Positions 1-13,399 of a DNA stretch of 64,000 nucleotides are shown here, piece by piece. The stretch comes from Apostichopus japonicus (Eukaryota; Echinodermata; Holothuroidea; Aspidochirotida; Stichopodidae). The notes under the pieces were generated by a model. It searched no databases. It had not been told where the DNA came from and worked only from the letters and a program-made list of their open reading frames with translations. The position numbers were made by a program, and so were the translations under genes. The DNA is taken from NCBI RefSeq assembly GCF_037975245.1, contig NC_092569.1:20996001-21060000 (forward strand). The letters run 5' to 3'. How positions within the stretch are numbered: the stretch's first letter is position 1; every line of letters begins with the position of its first letter.

Positions 1-3000
1 ATAGACGACCAATAGGGCAGCCAAGTCAATTGGACACCCCCCACCCCTCCCCGACCCTCCATCCCATTCAACAAGGATGAATACACATAACATCCTATGC
101 TTTCAAATATTTGATCCTAATGATAGCTCTAACCTACATATAGCTGCTTTCCCAGTTTCCCCCTCCAGCAACCCCCCCCCCCCTCCCTTTTGCCCAACAT
201 TATGGTTCCACATATGGGTGGAGCCTGTAAAAGTTGGACAAGATCATTTTCTACACTGATGCATTTGAGATTAAGCAGTTCATCAATTTGGAATGACATC
301 AAAACTTTGAAACGGTGAAAATAAGATGGTCAAAAATTAATATTAGACCGTTCATTAAATTCTCACACACATTATGGGGACCCTAATAGTTGAAAAAAAA
401 ACCTTTGACATTACATTTAATATACATCACCTTAATCTATGCTGTTGGAAATGGTAAAAAAAATCTTTCTCAAACAATAGGAGAAAGCCATAACAGTGTA
501 CATTCCTATTTTCTCTATAATATATCAAATTGTATGAATACAGCACATGCAACAGCATATATATTCTGATTAGGGCTTTCCAATCATCCCCACCCACTCA
601 TTCCCACTCAACTAGTGGAATGACATCAAAACATTATTTATACATAATATCACATTATTAGGGCGTTATGAGGGTCTGACCCTGTATACGGTACCTGATT
701 CCATAGTAACCCACACCACTTGCCCCATGCAATGATCTAGATAGAGTGATAGTGTACAAACTGTAATTTTCAGGACATATCAAACTTTACGTAGCAGGTA
801 GAAAAGCAAATAGACGACCAATAGGGCAGCCAAGTCAATTGGACACCCCCACCCCTCCCCGACCCTCCATCCCATTCAACAAGGATGAATACACATAAAA
901 TCCTATGCTTTCAAATATTTGATCCTAATGATAGCTCTAACCTACATATAGCTGCTTTCCCAGTTTCCCCCTTCAGCAATCCCCCCCCCCCCTTTTGCCC
1001 AACATTATGGTTCCACATATGGGTGGAGCCTGTAAAAGTTGGACAAGATCATTTTCTACACTGATGTATTTGAGATTAAGCAGTTCATCAATTTGGAATG
1101 ACATCAAAACTTTGAAACGGTGAAAATAAGATGGTCAAAAATTAATATTAGAATGTTCATTAAATTCTCACACACATTATGGGGACCCTAATAGTTGGAA
1201 AAAAACACCTTCTGCTTTACATTTAATATACATCACCTTAATCTATGCTGTTGGAAATGGTAAAAAAATCTTTCTCAAACAATAGGAGAAAGCCATAACA
1301 GTGTACATCCCTATTTTCTCTATGATATATCAAATTGTATGAATACAGCACATGCAACAGCATATATATTCTGATTAGGGCTTTCCAATCATCCCCACCC
1401 CTCATTCCCACTCAACTAGTGGAATGACATCAAAACATTATTTATACATAATATCACATTATTAGGGCGTTATGGAGGTCTGACCCTGTATACGGTACCT
1501 GATTCCATAGTAACCCACACCACTTGCCACATGCAATGATCTAGATAGAGTGATAGTGTACAAACTGTAATTATCAGGACATATCAAACTTTACGTAGCA
1601 GGTAGAAAAGCAAATAGACGACCAATAGGGCAGCCAAGTCAATTGGACACCCCCCACCCCTCCCCGACCCTCCATCCCATTCAACAAGGATGAATACACA
1701 TAACATCCTATGCTTTCAAATATTTGATCCTAATGATAGCTCTAACCTACATATAGCTGCTTTCCCAGTTTCCCCCTCCAGCAACCCCCCCCCCCTCCCT
1801 TTTGCCCAACATTATGGTTCCACATATGGGTGGAGCCTGTAAAAGTTGGACAAGATCATTTTCTACACTGATGCATTTGAGATTAAGCAGTTCATCAATT
1901 TGGAATGACATCAAAACTTTGAAACGGTGAAAATAAGATGGTCAAAAATTAATATTAGACCGTTCATTAAATTCTCACACACATTATGGGGACCCTAATA
2001 GTTGGAAAAAAAAAACTTCTACTTTACATTTAATATACATCACCTTAATCTATGCTGTTGGAAATGGTAAAAAAATCTTTCTCAAACAATAGGAGAAAGC
2101 CATAACAGTGTACATCCCTATTTTCTCTATAATATATCAAATTGTATGAATACAGCACATGCAACAGCATATATATTCTGATTAGGGCTTTCCAATCATA
2201 CCCACCCCTCATTCCCACTCAACTAGTGGAATGACATCAAAACATTATTTATACATAATATCACATTATTAGGGCGTTATGAGGGTCTGACCCTGTATAC
2301 GGTACCTGATTCCATAGTAACCCACACCACTTGCCCCATGCAATGATCTAGATAGAGTGATAGTGTACAAACTGTAATTTTCAGGACATATCAAACTTTA
2401 CGTAGCAGGTAGAAAAGCAAATAGACGACCAATAGGGCAGCCAAGTCAATTGGACACCCCCACCCCTCCCCGACCCTCCATCCCATTCAACAAGGATGAA
2501 TACACATAAAATCCTATGCTTTCAAATATTTGATCCTAATGATAGCTCTAACCTACATATAGCTGCTTTCCCAGTTTCCCCCTTCAGCAATCCCCCCCCC
2601 CCTTTTGCCCAACATTATGGTTCCACATATGGGTGGAGCCTGTAAAAGTTGGACAAGATCATTTTCTACACTGATGTATTTGAGATTAAGCAGTTCATCA
2701 ATTTGGAATGACATCAAAACTTTGAAACGGTGAAAATAAGATGGTCAAAAATTAATATTAGAATGTTCATTAAATTCTCACACACATTATGGGGACCCTA
2801 ATAGTTGCAAAAAAAAACCTTCTACTTTACATTTAATATACATCACCTTAATCTATGCTGTTGGAAATGGTAAAAAAATCTTTCTCAAACAATAGGAGAA
2901 AGCCATAACAGTGTACATCCCTATTTTCTCTATGATATATCAAATTGTATGAATACAGCCCATGCAACAGCATATATATTCTGATTAGGGCTTTCCAATC

Positions 3001-6000
3001 ATCCCAACCCCTCATTCCCACTCAACTAGTGGAATGACATCAAAACATTATTTATACATAATATCACATTATTAGGGCGTTATGGAGGTCTGACCCTGTA
3101 TACGGTACCTGATTCCATAGTAACCCACACCACTTGCCACATGCAATGATCTAGATAGAGTGATAGTGTACAAACTGTAATTTTCAGGACATATCAAACT
3201 TTACGTAGCAGGTAGAAAAGCAAATAGACGACCAATAGGGCAGCCAAGTCAATTGGACACCCCCCACCCCTCCCCGACCCTCCATCCCATTCAACAAGGA
3301 TGAATACACATAAAATCCTATGCTTTCAAATATTTGATCCTAATGATAGCTCTAACCTACATATAGCTGCTTTCCCAGTTTCCCCCTTCAGCAATCCCCC
3401 CCCCCCCCCTTTTGCCCAACATTATGGTTCCACATATGGGTGGAGCCTGTAAAAGTTGGACAAGATCATTTTCTACACTGATGTATTTGAGATTAAGCAG
3501 TTCATCAATTTGGAATGACATCAAAACTTTGAAACGGTGAAAATAAGATGGTCAAAAATTAATATTAGACTGTTCATTAATTCTCACACACATTATGGGG
3601 ACCCTAATAGTTGAAAAAAAAACCCTTTGACATTACATTTAATATACATCACCTTAATCTATGCTGTTGGAAATGGTAAAAAAAATCTTTCTCAAACAAT
3701 AGGAGAAAGCCATAACAGTGTACATCCCTATTTTCTCTATGATATATCAAATTGTATGAATACAGCACATGCAACAGCATATATATTCTGATTAGGGCTT
3801 TCCAATCATCCCCACCCCTCATTCCCACTCAACTAGTGAAATGACATCAAAACATTATTTATACATAATATCACATTATTAGGGCGTTATGGAGGTCTGA
3901 CCCTGTATACGGTACCTGATTCCATAGTAACCCACACCACTTGCCACATGCAATGATCTAGATAGAGTGATAGTGTACAAACTGTAATTATCAGGACATA
4001 TCAAACTTTACGTAGCAGGTAGAAAAGCAAATAGACGACCAATAGGGCAGCCAAGTCAATTGGACACCCCCCACCCCTCCCCGACCCTCCATCCCATTCA
4101 ACAAGGATGAATACACATAAAATCCTATGCTTTCAAATATTTGATCCTAATGATAGCTCTAACCTACATATAGCTGCTTTCCCAGTTTCCCCCTCCAGCA
4201 ACCCCCCCCCCCTCCCTTTTGCCCAACATTATGGTTCCACATATGGGTGGAGCCTGTAAAAGTTGGACAAGATCATTTTCTACACTGATGCATTTGAGAT
4301 TAAGCAGTTCATCAATTTGGAATGACATCAAAACTTTGAAACGGTGAAAATAAGATGGTCAAAAATTAATATTAGACTGTTCATTAAATTCTCACACACA
4401 TTATGGGGACCCTAATAGTTGGAAAAAAAAACCTTCTACTTTACATTTAATATACATCACCTTAATCTATGCTGTTGGAAATGGTAAAAAAATCTTTCTC
4501 AAACAATAGGAGAAAGCCATAACAGTGTACATCCCTATTTTCTCTATGATATATCAAATTGTATGAATACAGCACATGCAACAGCATATATATTCTGATT
4601 AGGGCTTTCCAATCATCCCCACCCCTCATTCCCACTCAACTAGTGGAATGACATCAAAACATTATTTATACATAATATCACATTATTAGGGCGTTATGGA
4701 GGTCTGACCCTGTATACGGTACCTGATTCCATAGTAACCCACACCACTTGCCACATGCAATGATCTAGATAGAGTGATAGTGTACAAACTGTAATTTTCA
4801 GGACATATCAAACTTTACGTAGCAGGTAGAAAAGCAAATAGACGACCAATAGGGCAGCCAAGTCAATTGGACACCCCCACCCCTCCCCGACCCTCCATCC
4901 CATTCAACAAGGATGAATACACATAAAATCCTATGCTTTCAAATATTTGATCCTAATGATAGCTCTAACCTACATATAGCTGCTTTCCCAGTTTCCCCCT
5001 CCAGCAACCCCCCCTCCCTTTTGCCCCACATGATGGTTCCACATATGGGTGGAGCCTGTAAAAGTTGGACAAGGTTATTTTCTACACTGATGTATTTGAG
5101 ATTAAGCAGTTCATCAATTTGGAATGACAACAAAACTTATAGTACCTTATAGTACCTGTATAGGGTACCTAATTCCATAGTAACCCACACCACTTGACAT
5201 ATGCAATGAGCTAGATAGAGTGATAGTGTACAAACTGTAATTTTCAGGACATATCAAACTTTACGTAGCAGGGAGAAAAGCAAATAGACGACCAAGAGGG
5301 CAGCCAAGTCAATTGGACCCCTCCCCGACCCTCCATCCCATTCACCAAGGATGAATACACATAAAATCCTATGCTTTCAAATATTTGATAATCATGATAG
5401 CTCTAACCTACATATAGCTGCTTTCCCAGTTTCCCCCTCCAGCAACACCCCCCCCCTTTTGCCCCACATGATGGTTCCACATATGGGTGGAGCCTGTAAA
5501 TGTTGGACAAGGTAATTTTCTACACTGTTGTATTTGAGATTAAGCAGTTCACCAATTTGGAATGACATCAAAACTTTGAAACGGTGAAAATAAGATGGTC
5601 AAAAATTAATATTAGACTGTTCATTAAATTCTCACACACATTATGGGGACCCTAATAGTTGGAAAAAAAACCTTCTACTTTACATTTAATATACATCACC
5701 TTAATCTATGCTGTTGGAAATGGTAAAAAAATCTTTCTCAAACAATAGGAGAAAGCCATAACAGTGTACATCCCTATTTTCTCTATAATATATCAAATTG
5801 TATGAATACAGCACATGCAAAAGCATATATATTCTGATTAGGGCTTTCCAATCATCCCCACCCCTCATTCCCACTCAACTAGTGGATTGCCATCAAAACA
5901 TTATTTATACATAATATCACAATATTAGGGCGTTATGGAGGTCTGACCCTGTATTCGGTACCTGATTCCATAGTAACCCACACCACTTGCCACATGCAAT

Positions 6001-9000
6001 GAGCTAGATAGAGTGATAGTGTACAAACTGTAATTTTCAGGACATATCAAACTTTACGTAGCAGGGAGAAAAGCAAATAGACGACCAATAGGGCAGCCAA
6101 GTCAATTGGACACCCCCACCCCTCCCCGACCCTCCATCCCATTCAACAAGGATGAATACACATAATATCCTATGCTTTCAAATATTTGATCCTAATGATA
6201 GCTCTAACCTACATATAGCTGCTTTCCCAGTTTCCCCTCCAGCAACCCCCCCCCCCCGCCTTCTGCCCCACATGATGGTTCCACATATGGGTGGAGCCTG
6301 TAAAAGTTGGACAAGGTAATTTCTACACGGATGTATTTGAGATTAAGCAGTTCACCAATTTGGAATGACATCAAAACTTTGAAACGGTGAAAATAAGATG
6401 GTCAAAAATTAATATTAGAATGTTCATTAAATTCTCACACACATTATGGGGACCCTAATAGTTGAAAAAAAAACCTTCGACATTACATTTAATATACATC
6501 ACCTTAATCTATGCAATTGGAAATGGTAAAAAAAAATCTTTCTCAAACAATAGGAGAAAGCCATAACAGTGTACATCCCTATTTTCTCTATGATATATCA
6601 AATTGTATGAATGTAGCACATGCAACAGCATATATTCTGATTAGGGCTTTCCAATCATCCCCACCCCTGATTCCCACTCAACTAGTGGAATGACATCAAA
6701 ACATTATTTATACATAATATCACAATATTAGGGCGTTATGGAGGTCTGACCCTGTATTCGGTACCTGATTCCATAGTAACCCACACCACTTGCCACATGC
6801 AATGAGCTAGATAGAGTGATAGTGTACAAACTGTAATTTTCAGGACATATCAAACTTTACGTAGCAGGGAGAAAAGCAAATAGACGACCAAGAGGGCAGC
6901 CAAGTCAACTGGACCCCCCTCACCCCTCCCCGACCCTCCATCCCATTCAACAAGGATGAATACACATAATATCCTATGCTTTCAAATATTTGATCCTAAC
7001 GATAGCTCTAACCTACATATAGCTGCTTTCCCAGTTTCCCCTCCAGCAACCCCCCCCCCCCCGCCTTCTGCCCCACATGATGGTTCCACATATGGGTGGA
7101 GCCTGTAAAAGTTGGACAAGGTAATTTTCTACACGGATGTATTTGAGATTAAGCAGTTCACCAATTTGGAATGACATCAAAACTTTGAAACGGTGAAAAT
7201 AAGATGGTCAAAAATTAATATTAGAATGTTCATTAAATTCTCACACACATTATGGGGACCCTAATAGTTGAAAAAAAAAAACCTTCGACATTACATTTAA
7301 TATACATCACCTTAATCTATGCTGTTGGAAATGGTAAAAAAAATCTTTCTCAAACAATAGGAGAAAGCCATAACAGTGTACATCCCTATTTTCTCTATAA
7401 TATATCAAATTGTATGAATGTAGCACATGCAACAGCATATATTCTGATTAGGGCTTTCCAATCATCCCCACCCCTGATTCCCACTCAACTAGTGGAATGA
7501 CATCAAAACATTATTTATACATAATATCACAATATTAGGGCGTTATGGAGGTCTGACCCTGTATTCGGTACCTGATTCCATAGTAACCCACACCACTTGC
7601 CACATGCAATGAGCTAGATAGAGTGATAGTGTACAAACTGTCATTTTCAGGACATATCAAACTTTACGTAGCAGGGAGAAAAGCAAATAGACGACCAATA
7701 GGGCAGCCAAGTCAATTGGACCCCCCTCACCCCTCCCCGACCCTCCATCCCATTCAACAAGGATGAATACACATTACATCCTATGCTTTCAAATATTTGA
7801 TCCTAATGATAGCTCTAACCTACATATAGCTGCTTTCCCAGTTTCCTCCTCCAGCAACCCCCCCCCCCTTTTGCCCTACATGATGGTTCCACATGTGGGT
7901 GGAGCCTGTAAAAGTTGGACAAGGAAATTTTATACACTGATGTATTTGAGATTAAGCAGTTCACCAATTTGGAATGACATCAAAACTTTGAAATGGTGAA
8001 AATAAGATGGTCAAAAATTAATATTAGACTGTTCATTAAATTCTCACACACATTATGGGGACCCTAATAGTTGGAAAAAAAAACCTTCGACATTACATTT
8101 AATATACATCACCTTAATCTATGCTGTTGGAAATGGTAAAATAAATCTTTCTCAAACAATAGGAAAAAGCCATAACAGTGTACATCCCTATTTTCTCTAT
8201 AATATATCAAATTGTATGAATGTAGCACATGCAACAGCATATATTCTGATTAGGGCTTTCCAATCATCCCCACCCCTCATTTCAGCTCAATTAGTGGAAT
8301 GACATCAAAACATTATTTATACATAATATCACAATATTAGGACGTTATGGAGGTCTGACCCTGTATACGGTACCTGATTCCATAGTAACCCGCACCACTT
8401 GCCACATGCAATGAGCTAGATAGTGTGATAGTGTTCAAACTGTAATTTTCAAGACATATCAAACTTTACGTAGCAAGGAGAAAAGCAAATAGACGACCAA
8501 GAGGGCAGCCAAGTCAATTGGACCCCCCCACCCCTCCCCGACCCTCCATCCCATTCAACAAGGATGAATACACATAAAATCCTATGCTTTCAAATATTTG
8601 ATCCTAATGATAGCTCTAACCTACATATAGCTGCTTTCCCAGTTTCCCCCTCCAGCAACCCCCCCCCCACAACTTCTGCCCCACATGATGGTTCCACATA
8701 TGGGTGGACCCTGTAAATGTTGGACAAGGTAATTTTCTACACGGATGTATTTGAGATTAAGCAGTTCACCAATTTGGAATGACATCAAAACTTTGAAACG
8801 GTGAAAATAAGATGGTCAAAAATTAATATTAGACTGTTCATTAAATTCTCACACACATTGGGACCCTAATAGTTGAAAAAAAACCCTTCTGCATTACATT
8901 TAATATACATCACCTTAATCTATGATGTTGGAAATGGTAAAAAAAATTCTTTCTCGAACAATAGGAGAAAGCCATAACAGTGTACATCCCTATTTTCTCT

Positions 9001-9022
9001 ATAATATATCAGATTGTATGAC
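1..9022. repeat. Tandem (satellite-like) array of ~807-bp units
   Basis: The phrase ATAGACGACCAA(T/G)AGGGCAG recurs at 1, 810, 1614, 2421, 3224, 4031, 4838, 5284, 6077, 6880, 7687 and 8489, giving unit lengths of 809, 804, 807, 803, 807, 807, 446, 793, 803, 807 and 802, then a last unit that loses similarity near 9022. Units differ by scattered substitutions and by the length of poly-C and poly-A tracts. Each unit carries GGAATGACATCAAAAC twice, about 330 bp apart. Short open frames inside are chance products: they shift between units and resemble nothing I know. The array probably continues left of the window. Confidence 0.97.
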
Positions 9023-9089
9023 TTTTGTACACTGTCGTGCTGGAGATGGTTGGGAAAGTGACATAGGAGCCCTATTTAGACCATTTTAT

Positions 9090-9372
9090 GTAGCAAATGC
9101 TACATTTCTGTAGTTTGATATGTCTTTGAAACTACAGATTGTACACTGTTTTGAAGTTCATTGCATGGGGCAGGTGGAATGGGCCCATGGGGAATCAGGT
9201 ACTTCATACTTCGAGTACTTTATTCAGGGTTTGACATTTCATAATGGCCTAATATTTCAATGTTAATGTCTATTTAATGCTTTGATGTCATTCCACTTGT
9301 TGATTGGAAATGGGGGATAAGGTGACCACCCAATTAAGCTATATGCTGTTGCATATGCTAGATCTATAAAGT
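9090..9372 (-). repeat. Inverted, diverged partial copy of the array unit
   Basis: Read on the minus strand this stretch follows the second half of the 807-bp unit. It matches, in order, the AGCATATGCAACAGCATAT region, the GGAATGACATCAAAGC region, the block before GGTACCTGATTCC, the CCCATGCAATGA block and the GGACATATCAAAC block, with many substitutions and small gaps. It sits just after the array's right end, so the array closes with a foldback. Homology is clear by eye but the edges are approximate. Confidence 0.8.
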
Positions 9373-11395
9373 TTGGCATGCCTTGGAAAGTACACTACCT
9401 TTTAACCTTTTCCCCTATTCTTTGTTAAATATTTTATCATATTCTCACATAGATATTGTTTTTCTGCTCTCTTACAGACAAGGGCTGGCTGTCTGGCACA
9501 GTACTATCATATAAATGCTCAAGTTGGTATATCAAGGCTGCTTGGTTCCATATTATATAATGTTGTGTTGGGACCTCCGGATATGAAATAAACATGTTCT
9601 TGGATTTTGTCAGCTGGGTTGGTTTCAAGCAATCAATTCTTGCATAGTGGATATGTCAGCACTATAGCAACAGATCATACTGATTGGTGAAGTTCAGCTC
9701 TATGCACAATATTCATTTCAGAGAATCTTTGTTTCTTGTGTTCAGTTCTTTGATTATCATACATTTTGGAGACCATTGAGCACATTGTATTATATCACCA
9801 TGCATTGATCTTGATATTATGTTGATGTTTATTAAACTGAGATGGTATGTGTTTGAGGAGTTTTAGTACTAAAGAAAATTTTATGATGCAAGAGAAAGGC
9901 ATAATTAGAAAATTTACAAAACATTTGTGAACATCATACTTTGTCAATGTGACAGGAAGATTAGCTATGATGAAATATAATATATACCATACCATATATT
10001 ATACCAGTGAAAATTATACTTTTTTAAAGATAAAGTGATGTACTGTTGATATTTGTCTTGAAACAGTTCCATATGTATGGACAAATCTGTTGCAATGTAG
10101 ATACATAGGGTGCATCATATGCCAAGAATTGAATAAAATTCTACTGTATATATCTACAAGCTGACACCTATTAATGCATTTTCATTATGTAACCCTCTAC
10201 TTCCTCTACAATATCTGTAATATCCTCTCTATGTTTCCACACAGTTGTATAAAAGCTCTTCTTTGGTTTTTTTTGTGCTACTATTTTACAGGGCACGAAG
10301 GGTGTTGTTTTGGCTGTGTTTTTTCCAAGGAGGAAGGTGGATTACCCCCCTCCCCCCGGTTCCCCACCTTCACCTTATGCTGAAATTATCCCCCTATTTT
10401 GAATCAAATTTAGTCAAGTGGTGATGCCAACCAACATGGAGTGTTTGAACAGCAGCTTGGTTTTGAACTGTTATTTAGGTAAACAGTTCAATTAAATGTT
10501 TCCTGTGTGGGAGAGGACAAAGGTGCCCACTTAAGGCTTGGAAAAGTTGGCCAGTATTGTTATCCTATATTTACCATTGCATTCTTTCAAAATTGCATGG
10601 AATTAAAATTTGAGGGATGTATCAGGAAATAAGTTCCATATGCAACAAACCAATATATGGCATCCTTCCATGACAATTGTGAAATGCCAGATGTCTTTTT
10701 CAATCATTATGCCTCCTCCTCCTCCACTCCCCCCCCCCCCTTCCTCCACCCCAGAAATTACTTCCAATAACACTATGGAATATAATTACATTGGTAATGA
10801 TTAAAATTATGTGGCTTGAAGTGTTTTTTTTTTCATTTTTCGATATCAACCTTTCTGCAAAATCTATAATGTGTCCCTAATGATCATTATTTGAAGTAAC
10901 ACACTATTTTCCCCATCATACCCCCTTCGGCATCCCAGGAATGGATAATAAGCACATTTCGATCATGAACAGTTAGAAGTAGTGCTTCTCAAATGATATC
11001 CAGCTGATACCAGTTTCAAACAAGTCTGTGGCCAACTCACTTGTCATGTGTGAAGTAATTTTTTCCCTCATCACCCCCCCTTCCCCTTCCCCATGATATA
11101 CTGACAATGGTACAGAAGCATGCTACATTGATTATGATTGAAATAACAAACTTCCAGTGAGGTCCCCATAAACCAATTCAGTGTGTGTTAAGTCAGTAGT
11201 GAGTCCCCACAAGTAATGTGGAATGTCTTGTATAGTAACACTATAACAAAAGTAAATAAAAACATAAATAATACCTAACTTAATTTTGGATGGAAAGGTC
11301 ATTACAAATTCAAAGTTTGAAGCCTCTGTGATCATTGTAACTAACGGTCCCCATAATGATAGCCAAAAGGTTGAGTCCCCGTAAACCACCTTACG
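9373..11395. other. No recognisable gene; AT-rich non-coding
   Basis: Only short chance open frames, plus a pyrimidine tract at about 10708-10752 with CCTCCTCCTCC followed by a long C run. I looked on the minus strand for the EGF and fibrinogen exons that should follow the TIL exon at 11450 and found none. Confidence 0.6.
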
Positions 11396-11436
11396 CCTGT
11401 ATGCGTGTGTATGTGGGTGTGTATGTGTGTGTTTGA
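11396..11436. repeat. Imperfect (GT)n microsatellite
   Basis: A run of GTGT/ATGT dinucleotides lies just downstream, in gene sense, of the TIL exon's splice donor, within the intron. Confidence 0.8.
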
Positions 11437-11449
11437 CAGACCATCTTAC

Positions 11450-12313
11450 CGGGATGACATTGTAAGTGTTATGGTAGCATCCACACTGGTTTGGATTCAC
11501 ACAATCACCACCTTTCATCAAATATCCACTAGGACAAATGCAGGCGTCTTGCCCGGAACAATTATTGTAGCAGCCAAACAAACCATCGGGATCTTCACAA
11601 GTGAACTCACAGGTACAAGTCATCCACTGCATATTAGTGGGACAGGATTCCGGAGTACTCATCACTGCAAGGAATGATCGGGTAGAAAACAATATTAAAC
11701 GCAATTCTTATACATTAATTAGTAATGCATGGGAATGAAGGGCTTCTAGTTGATTTACATATGAAAAAGAATAAAATGTCGTGACCGATACCACTCGCAT
11801 ATGAAATATTTCTCTGTCGATCTAGTCAGATTATTGCTACTTTAGATCGACTGAAAAATAATAAGCTTACAGCTTACAGTCTGAAGTACAATCGCTTCCT
11901 ACTCGTTTAAGTATCAATTAGAAAACATGGGTGTTAATTAATCCAGTACACCAAGTAGGCCATGCAAACTGATTGTATGTATAGAGGTTTGAAACCAGTA
12001 AGGTGTTCATTCCATTGCAGGGTGTTATCACCTGTATCGAGCAATGATTGTTCTGTTTTCGTAACAAATGTTGCCTCACTCTAGAGATCCAATATGTTAC
12101 TAACCAACTCGGAACTATTTGTAGATCTTAAGGCTGGGTCTCGAAAGAGCTAACTTGAAGAGACTATATTAAATGAAATGGAAATAAACAACCAAATGTG
12201 TATAGATATTTATATATATACTTACTCATTGCGGTTGCAAATGTGTTGAAAGGTCCATTGGCTACTAAGAAGTGCAGCAAAACAAACCAATAAATCGTTG
12301 TAACAGCCGACAT
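11450..12313 (-). CDS. Partial FREP-family gene: signal exon plus TIL-like exon
   Basis: Exon 1 (12313-12226) starts at ATG and encodes a signal peptide, MSAVTTIYWFVLLHFLVANG and on. It ends in phase 1 at the donor A|GTAAGT. Exon 2 (11664-11450) follows TTGCAG, restores the frame, and encodes a TIL-like domain with 11 cysteines from ESCPTNMQWMTC to NQCGCYH, ending in phase 0 at CCG|GTAAGA. The cysteine spacing and splice phases match the TIL exons of the full genes in the window. No Ser/Thr linker exons lie between the two, and no EGF or fibrinogen exons were found at lower coordinates, where the tandem array begins. The gene may be truncated, or its intron may cross the array and leave the window. 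The domain is clear; whether the gene is functional is open. Confidence 0.72.
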
Positions 12314-13330
12314 ACTCTTCTGTATAACTTCTTTGTTACAATAAAAATGACCTGGCCTCTTTTACTTTCGCTTAAAACGCCATAGATCAACGAACGCGAA
12401 CATTGTCTAACTGAATGAGAAAAACCAATAACTTGTATTTCAACATTTAACAATTACCGACGCAAAGTAAGACATCTATTGTTGATTCCCCTACAACAAA
12501 AACAAAACAAAGTTTAGACTTCCTGTTACCAATATACTGATGATACATTTGATTCAGTGAACGATCTCTTCTTTGTGGTATGCAAGAGACGGAATAAACG
12601 TAAATATATCAACAGAACACGGAAGTTGTATTATTTGACAACTTACAACACAACGTAGTATCCCTATTCTTGTTCATCAGATGAAAAACTGTATCTGTGA
12701 TGAATTCACCGTTAGAAACTGTTTGTTCTTGTCTTCTGAATGATATTGATTTGCTGATAAATATTCATGTCTCTTTACTATTTTGCTTAAAGTTTCTCCA
12801 TTTTGGGATAATGATTATCTTGAAATGCACATATAAAATCGTTAGCAATTAGTTGCTCACAACGTTGCTGGGTTTGGAAGATATGGATGTATTGATGACT
12901 TTTTTTGTGCGAAATACTATTGCAAAAATAAAGCCTAACAACAGAAAGTAACGAAACAAAAGCAAAAGCAAAATGTTGTGTTCCGGTAAGTAATGGAGGT
13001 CGATTATTCGTTATGGATTTTAATAGTGATGAACTCTAAATGAAATTGGAATAGAAAATAGTGTCAATGAGAAACAAGAACATACTGACTTCGACAAAAT
13101 GAAAACATTGCTATTGTTAACAATGAAAGCAAATTCCTGAACGAAGAAACAGGAGTATAAGCAAAGATTACGCTATACACAGAGATAATCAAGTACAGAG
13201 TGGGAAATTATGTCTAGTTTACCAACCGTAAAAGGATAGCTAACAAAGACTTTTAAGTTTTAGAAAAAAAGAAGAAAATAGGTACAGAGCCAAACAAACA
13301 ATACGTTTAACTGTAACCTTCGCTTGTTTA
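12314..13330. other. Upstream flank, no recognised feature
   Basis: AT-rich sequence upstream of the partial FREP gene. No convincing TATA box stands close to its ATG, and I see no other coding exon. Confidence 0.5.
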
Positions 13331-13351
13331 TTGATGTGTAAAAGTAAGTTG

Positions 13352-13390
13352 GCCTGACGTTTCGATCCTAGTAGGATCTTCTTCAGAGGC
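13352..13390 (-). ncRNA. Hammerhead-like motif, degenerate or variant
   Basis: On the minus strand: stem I 5' arm GCCT, core CTGAAGA (the position-7 base is free to vary in hammerheads), one extra A, stem II GATCC / loop TACTA / GGATC, then GAAA, a minimal palindromic stem III ACGT, the cleavage triplet GTC, and stem I 3' arm AGGC. Stem I pairs 4 of 4. The extra A between core and stem II is a departure from the consensus. Similar motifs are known from Penelope-like and other retroelements, so this may mark a decayed element end. A fragment resembling its 3' side (GTTTATTGATGTGT) recurs near 13498. Confidence 0.45.
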
Positions 13391-13399
13391 TTAATGACA

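Noticed and set aside
1-9022. A CRISPR array
   Set aside because: Units are ~807 bp with no short repeat-spacer pattern, and the genome is eukaryotic.
77-9113. Repeated 60-80 residue open frames in the tandem array
   Set aside because: Interrupted differently in each unit, with lengths driven by poly-C and poly-A slippage and no domain resemblance.
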